From the NCBI GenBank assembly GCA_037576195.1, contig CM075103.1, positions 19,282,001 through 19,346,000 on the forward strand: 64,000 nucleotides of DNA, given 5' to 3'. Source of the stretch: Phytoseiulus persimilis. Taxonomy: Eukaryota > Arthropoda > Arachnida > Mesostigmata > Phytoseiidae. This document shows, in pieces, positions 59,819 to 64,000 of the stretch. The translations under genes and the position numbers were made by a program. Under the pieces are notes generated by a model. The model was not told the DNA's origin. It did not search any database and saw only the letters and a program-made list of their open reading frames with translations. The number at the start of each line of letters is the position of its first letter. Position 1 is the stretch's first letter.

Positions 59819-60355
59819 TCACAGTCCTTCGATTTCATCGTGACTATTGCCATTTGGCCTCCCTAACCGGGCGATAACACCACATTTGAACTTCTGCGAC
59901 TCGCGCCGCTCCACAACGCGTGCCGGGAATCCGCGCTCCTCTCCAACAGCTATCGGCTCGTATTTTCCAACATTTGTGACCGAGAAAACATTTCTCCCGC
60001 GGATGTTCACGGCGGCGACCTGACGGTGCTCCGCCTGGGTACCGAGCCGGCCTTGGCAGCCTCGCGTCTTCCGTCGCCCATTACAAAATCCCGTACACAA
60101 CGTGGTTCTTCGAAATTTAGACTTATTAGTAAAAATCTCTACCGATTCGCTGATCTCAACCGTTCGCTGCTCGGCTGGTGGACTTCGGTCTGCGTTAACG
60201 GGGACGATTCGCGCCGGCAACAGCGCAAAGTCACCCTGAGATTCGCTGCAGGAGACTTTTCGGACGTATTTGGCGACGGCCGCGCCATCGTCGTTGAAGA
60301 CTTCGACAGCAACGTCGTGAGTCGTTCGACCGGCAACTACCAGATTAATCGTTAG
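59819..60355 (-). CDS. uncharacterised minus-strand open frame, possible exon(s)
   Basis: 178 codons open between TGA (60358-60356) and TGA 59819. The first 45 codons show marked RNY periodicity and C-ending codons (VAVEVFNDDGAAVAKYVRKV), a beta-strand-like pattern; a CAGG|GTGACT site near 60247 could be a donor ending that exon. There is no ATG near the start, so it would be an internal or terminal exon. The plus strand is also open across part (60026-60355). No domain recognised. Confidence 0.35.
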   Translation of the reverse strand, partial: LTINLVVAGRTTHDVAVEVFNDDGAAVAKYVRKVSCSESQGDFALLPARIVPVNADRSPPAEQRTVEISESVEIFTNKSKFRRTTLCTGFCNGRRKTRGCQGRLGTQAEHRQVAAVNIRGRNVFSVTNVGKYEPIAVGEERGFPARVVERRESQKFKCGVIARLGRPNGNSHDEIEGL

Positions 60356-61213
60356 TCAGCGAGGTCAAAAGAGCCACACCTCTCCATCCCGAAGAGTCTT
60401 CACTCACTTACAACTCCTAGATACTTTTGTAGATTTGAGAATTAGATGATGCGGAATCGTCGTCACGATTTCTCTCCAGCTGATAGATGCTCGAATGGAT
60501 CGGAGTTGATTCGCTTCTTGATTTCCAATCCTTCGCTCTTGGAGAAAACCATGATTGTTGGATCATGCGAGAGGTCGTTGCGAGTTTGGACCTGAGACCT
60601 TGACAGAGCGATTCTTGGATCGCGAAGCATCGAGGACGGATCTCCAAAAATTCTAGTCTAGTCTGTTCGATCTGAGTCAGCCGACTGGCATTCTTCGCGG
60701 CTCACCTCGGAATGCGATCCACCCGCCCCTGGAACGGTCATCGGCAGGGCTGGGTAAGCAGGGCTGGATCGCGCTTTTCTGCCGGAAATTCGCCGCAACA
60801 GTGAGAAGTTGGAAGCGTCGAGTCCCGGGAGTTCTGTTGGCAGGTATTCGCCCTGCTTACCCTCTGGCGCCCACATACATTCTGATGTGAGATGTGCTTG
60901 CAGGAGGGGAGAAAGTGTGGGCACGCATCGAAACACAATGCGATACTACTGACCGCTCAGCCATCGATTCGTGGCTTCCTCTTGGCGAGCCGCTTTCATC
61001 TTTCATTATTCTCCCCAGCACTGGTTATCTCGATGTCATGGAACCTTGAAGCAGAATCGTTCTTCGACTACCAAGGATGTTTTAGCGAAACCTCATCTTT
61101 GTTTTTGTTTTCCGGCTGAACCTCGCAGCCAGCCCTCAGAAGTGTCCCGGAATCATCTTTCGGTATTGCTTCAGTAACACTCCCTATCGCCTCGCAAATT
61201 CCATTGCGGGCGG
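60356..61213. other. no gene seen
   Basis: Between the minus-strand candidate and the foldback element there are only chance-length frames. Confidence 0.5.
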
Positions 61214-61221
61214 GGTTACAG

Positions 61222-61370
61222 CCCGTTTCCCCAAAACCGATTCCCCGAACCCGTTTCCCCGAACCCGTTTCCCCAAAACCGTTTCCCCGAAACCGTTTCC
61301 CCGACTAGAAACCCTCTCCTGATTCTGAGACCCTCCGGGTCTATGAGGCTTCTATGTGAACCGCGGAGTC
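61222..61370 (+). repeat. left terminal inverted repeat with 14-bp tandem units
   Basis: Six 14-bp units run from 61223 to 61306 (CCGTTTCCCC followed by GAAC, AAAA, GAAA or similar), then unique sequence ends CCGCGGAGTC. The arm is the reverse complement of 61873-62021 apart from 11 substitutions, most of them within the tandem units. Confidence 0.92.
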
Positions 61371-61872
61371 GAGACCAATTACACTGATAAATTCGGAAGA
61401 AGAATTCGAAGTCGGCCGACCATAGACACTAACCTTTGGCTCCAGGAATGATGGTGCTGGAGCTTGGCGAGTCACATTTGGCGGTTAAGGGTTTATTATG
61501 ATTCCGCACAACTTTGCTTGCCGATATGCTCGTTATATTATCACAAAAGGGTATGAGGATTCATATCAGGTCTCGACAAGTGACCCGAGGTCATACAAGA
61601 GTTTTCACGGACGCAACATTTTGAAGGTATTGTGACAGCGGAACTTGATTGGTCTCCAATTCCTCCGCGAAGTTCATGAGTTTCTGATTGATTCTCCATC
61701 ATCGAGGTGCCCGGCCCTGATGTAAGTTATTGTGATATTGAGCAAATCTGAAATTATTCATCCCGGATTGGGGGCTCGCGGGACACGCGACTGTATTCCT
61801 CTATGCAAATCCATCACATTGCGCAGGGGAATCCCTCAACATGACTCGCTCCCCTTGGAGTCCGCTCACTCG

Positions 61873-62021
61873 GACTCCGCGGTCCACATAGAAGCCTCAT
61901 AGACTCGGAGGGTCTCAGAATCAGGAGAGGGTTTCTAGTCGGGGAAACGGTTTCGGGTAAACGGTTTCGGGGAAACGGTTTCGGGTAAACGGTCTCGGGG
62001 AAACGGTATCGGGGAAACGGG
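61873..62021 (-). repeat. right terminal inverted repeat with 14-bp tandem units
   Basis: It mirrors the left arm: unique part from GACTCCGCGG, then six 14-bp units at 61937-62020 of the type TTTCGGGGAAACGG, several carrying GGGT instead of GGGG. Confidence 0.92.
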
Positions 62022-62029
62022 AGGACACC

Positions 62030-62817
62030 GCGGGCGGTGGGCTTGGGTCTTGAGATGGTTCAGATTAGATTCCGATATAAATTAAATCCTCTTTTTACCA
62101 CATACGAAACCTCATCTAGGGAACTATTTTCGTCATGAAAACCACCGCCGAAGTTCGCGTTAGCATGGGAACTTCGCGACGGCCGCGGTGAAATGAAGAT
62201 AAACGATTATAATAATAATGAAGTTCAGCCCTATTCGTCGGGCTCCACACGGATGCCTGGGGATAGACCGCGGTTTGACACTTCACGAGGGTCCATGAGA
62301 GGCGCTCCATGGGTTGGGAGAGTTAGAGGGATCAAGGACTCTGAGCCTCGTTGAATACAGCAGCTAGTTTTAGGAATGTGATCCAGGGCACAAGATGAAG
62401 AACTCAAACAGCGCAGCATCAATGATTGATCATGGTTTATCAGCTCCACATTACATCAAAATTCCCATAATTCACGGTTCTTGAGAGACAAAGTGAGGAA
62501 ATCTCGATAACTGCGAATTGATTGCAACTGACTTGGAATGTCTTGCTTTTTTTGGAAAATGGAATGAACATCGGAACTACCTCCAGACTGCTCCAGAAAC
62601 TCCCGCTGATCCATGCTGAAGATGTAGATAAATGTGTGTAAAGAAGCGCTCTGCCCTCTGTGTGTAACTCCAGAACCCTAGCCAATCCCATCGAGGCGGA
62701 ACTAGAGTTATCGGGGCCCTATTGAATCGCATTTCGATTGACTTGGTCATTGTTATTCCTGTGCATCTTAATCCTTCAAGACTTCGGATATTGATACAGA
62801 GGACGTCTTCCAGAAAA
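62030..62817. other. upstream region of the leucine-rich-repeat gene
   Basis: About 0.8 kb between the foldback element and the start codon. A TATAAATT motif at about 62075 is too far from the ATG to be its obvious TATA box unless the 5' UTR is long or spliced. I see no convincing exon here. Confidence 0.5.
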
Positions 62818-63769
62818 ATGCGTCGTTGGCGACCTCCTGATGCCAAATCGACGTCTGCTGCTCTGCTCTACTCACTACTGTGGTTCTCAGGCTTCGCCGC
62901 CCACTCGGTGACGGCGAAAGCTGCCTGTTTCAAGAAAATACTGCAATGCCAATGCATGGATGAGGTAAGTTCGCTTCAAAAAGAAATCATCATTCACGAC
63001 TGGCCTGAGCGTCTCGTTCGGGATAAATTAAAAAAACGAATTTATCCCATCGAAAAGCAGTGCGATTTGGATGGACTCAAATCGATTCATTCACCTTCAG
63101 GGTCTTCTGTACGTAAAATGTAAAAACTTGGAGTCGGAGAGCATTCCTCATATTCTCCACCCGCAACTGGACGTCCTCGAAGTGACGAATTCCAGGCTTA
63201 CGTCTCTGTCTAATGCTGATGTGTACAATTTGTAAGCAATCGAATTCACACTTTATATGGATTAGGTTATCCCATGGATACGCTGCAAATTATCTGAAAC
63301 CGATATCAAAAACCTTATGAGCCCATTGATGAAACTATTGACCTCTCTGAACAAAGGCAGCTCCGATTTTCCAGGATGCAAGTGATCAACGTGACTGCCA
63401 ACAATCTAAAATCACTCGGAGCGCCTCTGACGAGCCTTCGAAAGCTTCACACGATTGTCGCTCGCGAGAACAAACTCAACGCTCTACGGCGGAGCGATTT
63501 GGAAGGATTGAAGTGAGTTCACCTCATTCCAGTGCACGGATTACGAGACATTCCACTCGAACGTCCTGACAAACATTAGTTCGACCTCCGCATCGTTTCC
63601 TGTTCAACTCAACGCTAACAAGAAGGGGTGTTGCAGGAGTTTGAGAACCCTCGACGTATCGAAGAATCTGATAACTGTCATAGAAGACGGTGTGTTCCTG
63701 GATCTCGGTTTGAGAGAGCTCGATCTTTCACAAAACCAGATTAAAATTATCACGCAAAAAACACTGCAG
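62818..63769 (+). CDS. secreted/membrane leucine-rich-repeat protein, N-terminal part (runs off window)
   Basis: Exons are 62818-62964, 63101-63231, 63375-63512 and 63637-63769. All introns are GT-AG (donors GTAAGT, GTAAGC, GTGAGT, GTGAGT; 136, 143 and 124 bp), and the joined frame is 183 codons without a stop. Residues 1-35 are a signal peptide with a hydrophobic core around AALLYSLLWFSGFAA. Cys37, 44, 46 and 56, with an SIP motif near residue 64, form an N-terminal LRR cap. Repeats then follow with the LxxLxVxxNxL pattern, for example LRTLDVSKNLITVI and LRELDLSQNQIKII. Such arthropod proteins act at the cell surface in adhesion, guidance or innate recognition; which subfamily cannot be told without the C-terminus. 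ATG 62818 is preferred over the in-frame GTG-type start upstream because it places the signal peptide at the N-terminus. The last donor (63770) shows that more exons lie beyond the window. Confidence 0.9.
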
Positions 63770-64000
63770 GTGAGTCGGCGATCTGGTCTCGACCACGTGT
63801 GTGTTCTCTCGAGGAGTTGCGTGCTCCGCTAAGCCTCCCGATCTGGAGCCTCGTGGTGACCCGGTTGCTCTTCAGAGTGGATCTGAAATCGCGATCCACG
63901 GTAATCCGCGATCGATGGGGTCGAGCACGCTCCCTTTCCTTGAGATCATATCACTGAGATTTCCCGTGGAAAGTTTGACCCCATTCCTGAGATTTCGAAA
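63770..64000 (+). other. intron 4 of the leucine-rich-repeat gene, to the window edge
   Basis: The GTGAGT donor at 63770 follows exon 4, and no further LRR-coding exon is visible before the edge. Confidence 0.6.

Larger units (their letters stand above)
61214..62029. mobile_element. foldback-like non-autonomous DNA transposon
   Basis: Two 149-bp arms, 61222-61370 and 61873-62021, are inverted copies with 11 mismatches and no gaps (about 93% identity). The outer part of each arm is six 14-bp tandem units (CCGTTTCCCCGAAA type); the inner about 65 bp is unique. Eight weakly matching bases lie outside each arm, and then the octamer GCGGGCGG occurs at both 61206-61213 and 62030-62037, which would be the target duplication. 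The 502-bp centre has no open frame of note, so the element cannot move by itself. Long inverted repeats containing tandem units are the hallmark of Foldback/Galileo-type elements; an 8-bp duplication would suit hAT or P-related transposases. The precise ends are less certain than the arms. Confidence 0.82.

Noticed and set aside
1..64000. CRISPR array, rRNA or bacterial operon
   Set aside because: No spaced direct repeats of suitable length, no rRNA-like sequence, and gene structure is eukaryotic with introns.

Overview
The window looks like arthropod nuclear DNA. Base composition is close to 50% GC by eye, genes are split by GT-AG introns, and there are non-autonomous DNA transposons, microsatellites and long pyrimidine or purine tracts. 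There are no operons, rRNA, tRNA or CRISPR arrays. Introns of about 100-150 bp and AATAAA signals would fit a compact arthropod genome such as a mite; the taxon is inference, not shown by the sequence.

Only two genes can be called with confidence. The first, on the minus strand at 26704-29022, is a three-exon gene for a small basic helix-loop-helix (bHLH) transcription factor of the Sage/Mesp type: 149 residues, a 1.8-kb first intron, a five-codon last exon and a poly(A) signal downstream. The second, on the plus strand from 62818 and running off the right edge, is a secreted or membrane leucine-rich-repeat protein. Four exons join in one frame, giving a signal peptide, a cysteine-rich N-terminal cap and several repeats.

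Two transposons are supported by inverted repeats and target duplications. One is a 159-bp MITE inside intron 1 of the bHLH gene. The other is an approximately 816-bp foldback-like element at 61214-62029 whose inverted repeats each carry six 14-bp tandem units. It lies 0.8 kb upstream of the leucine-rich-repeat gene.

The rest has low recognisable gene content. Open frames of 60-200 codons occur on both strands at about the rate chance would give at this composition, so most are ignored. A short list of candidate exons is kept at low to moderate confidence, where splice consensus, codon periodicity, unusual length or residue composition argues for coding: a minus-strand Asn/His-rich pair near 36 kb, plus-strand exons at 58.6-59.5 kb, a minus-strand frame at 59.8-60.4 kb, and long frames at 8.5-9.4 and 49.4-50.4 kb. 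Left of these, 4.7-5.3 kb holds two different tandem repeat arrays (45 bp and 69 bp) with coding-like translations broken by stops.

Layout: 0-4.7 kb sparse; 4.7-6 kb repeats; 6-26.5 kb sparse with weak candidates and a 450-bp pyrimidine tract; 26.5-29.1 kb bHLH gene with MITE; 29-35 kb sparse; 35.8-36.6 kb candidate exons; 37-49 kb sparse; 49.4-50.4 kb long open frame; 51-58 kb sparse with poly-C and G-quadruplex tracts; 58.5-60.4 kb candidate genes on both strands; 61.2-62.0 kb foldback element; 62.8 kb to the end leucine-rich-repeat gene.
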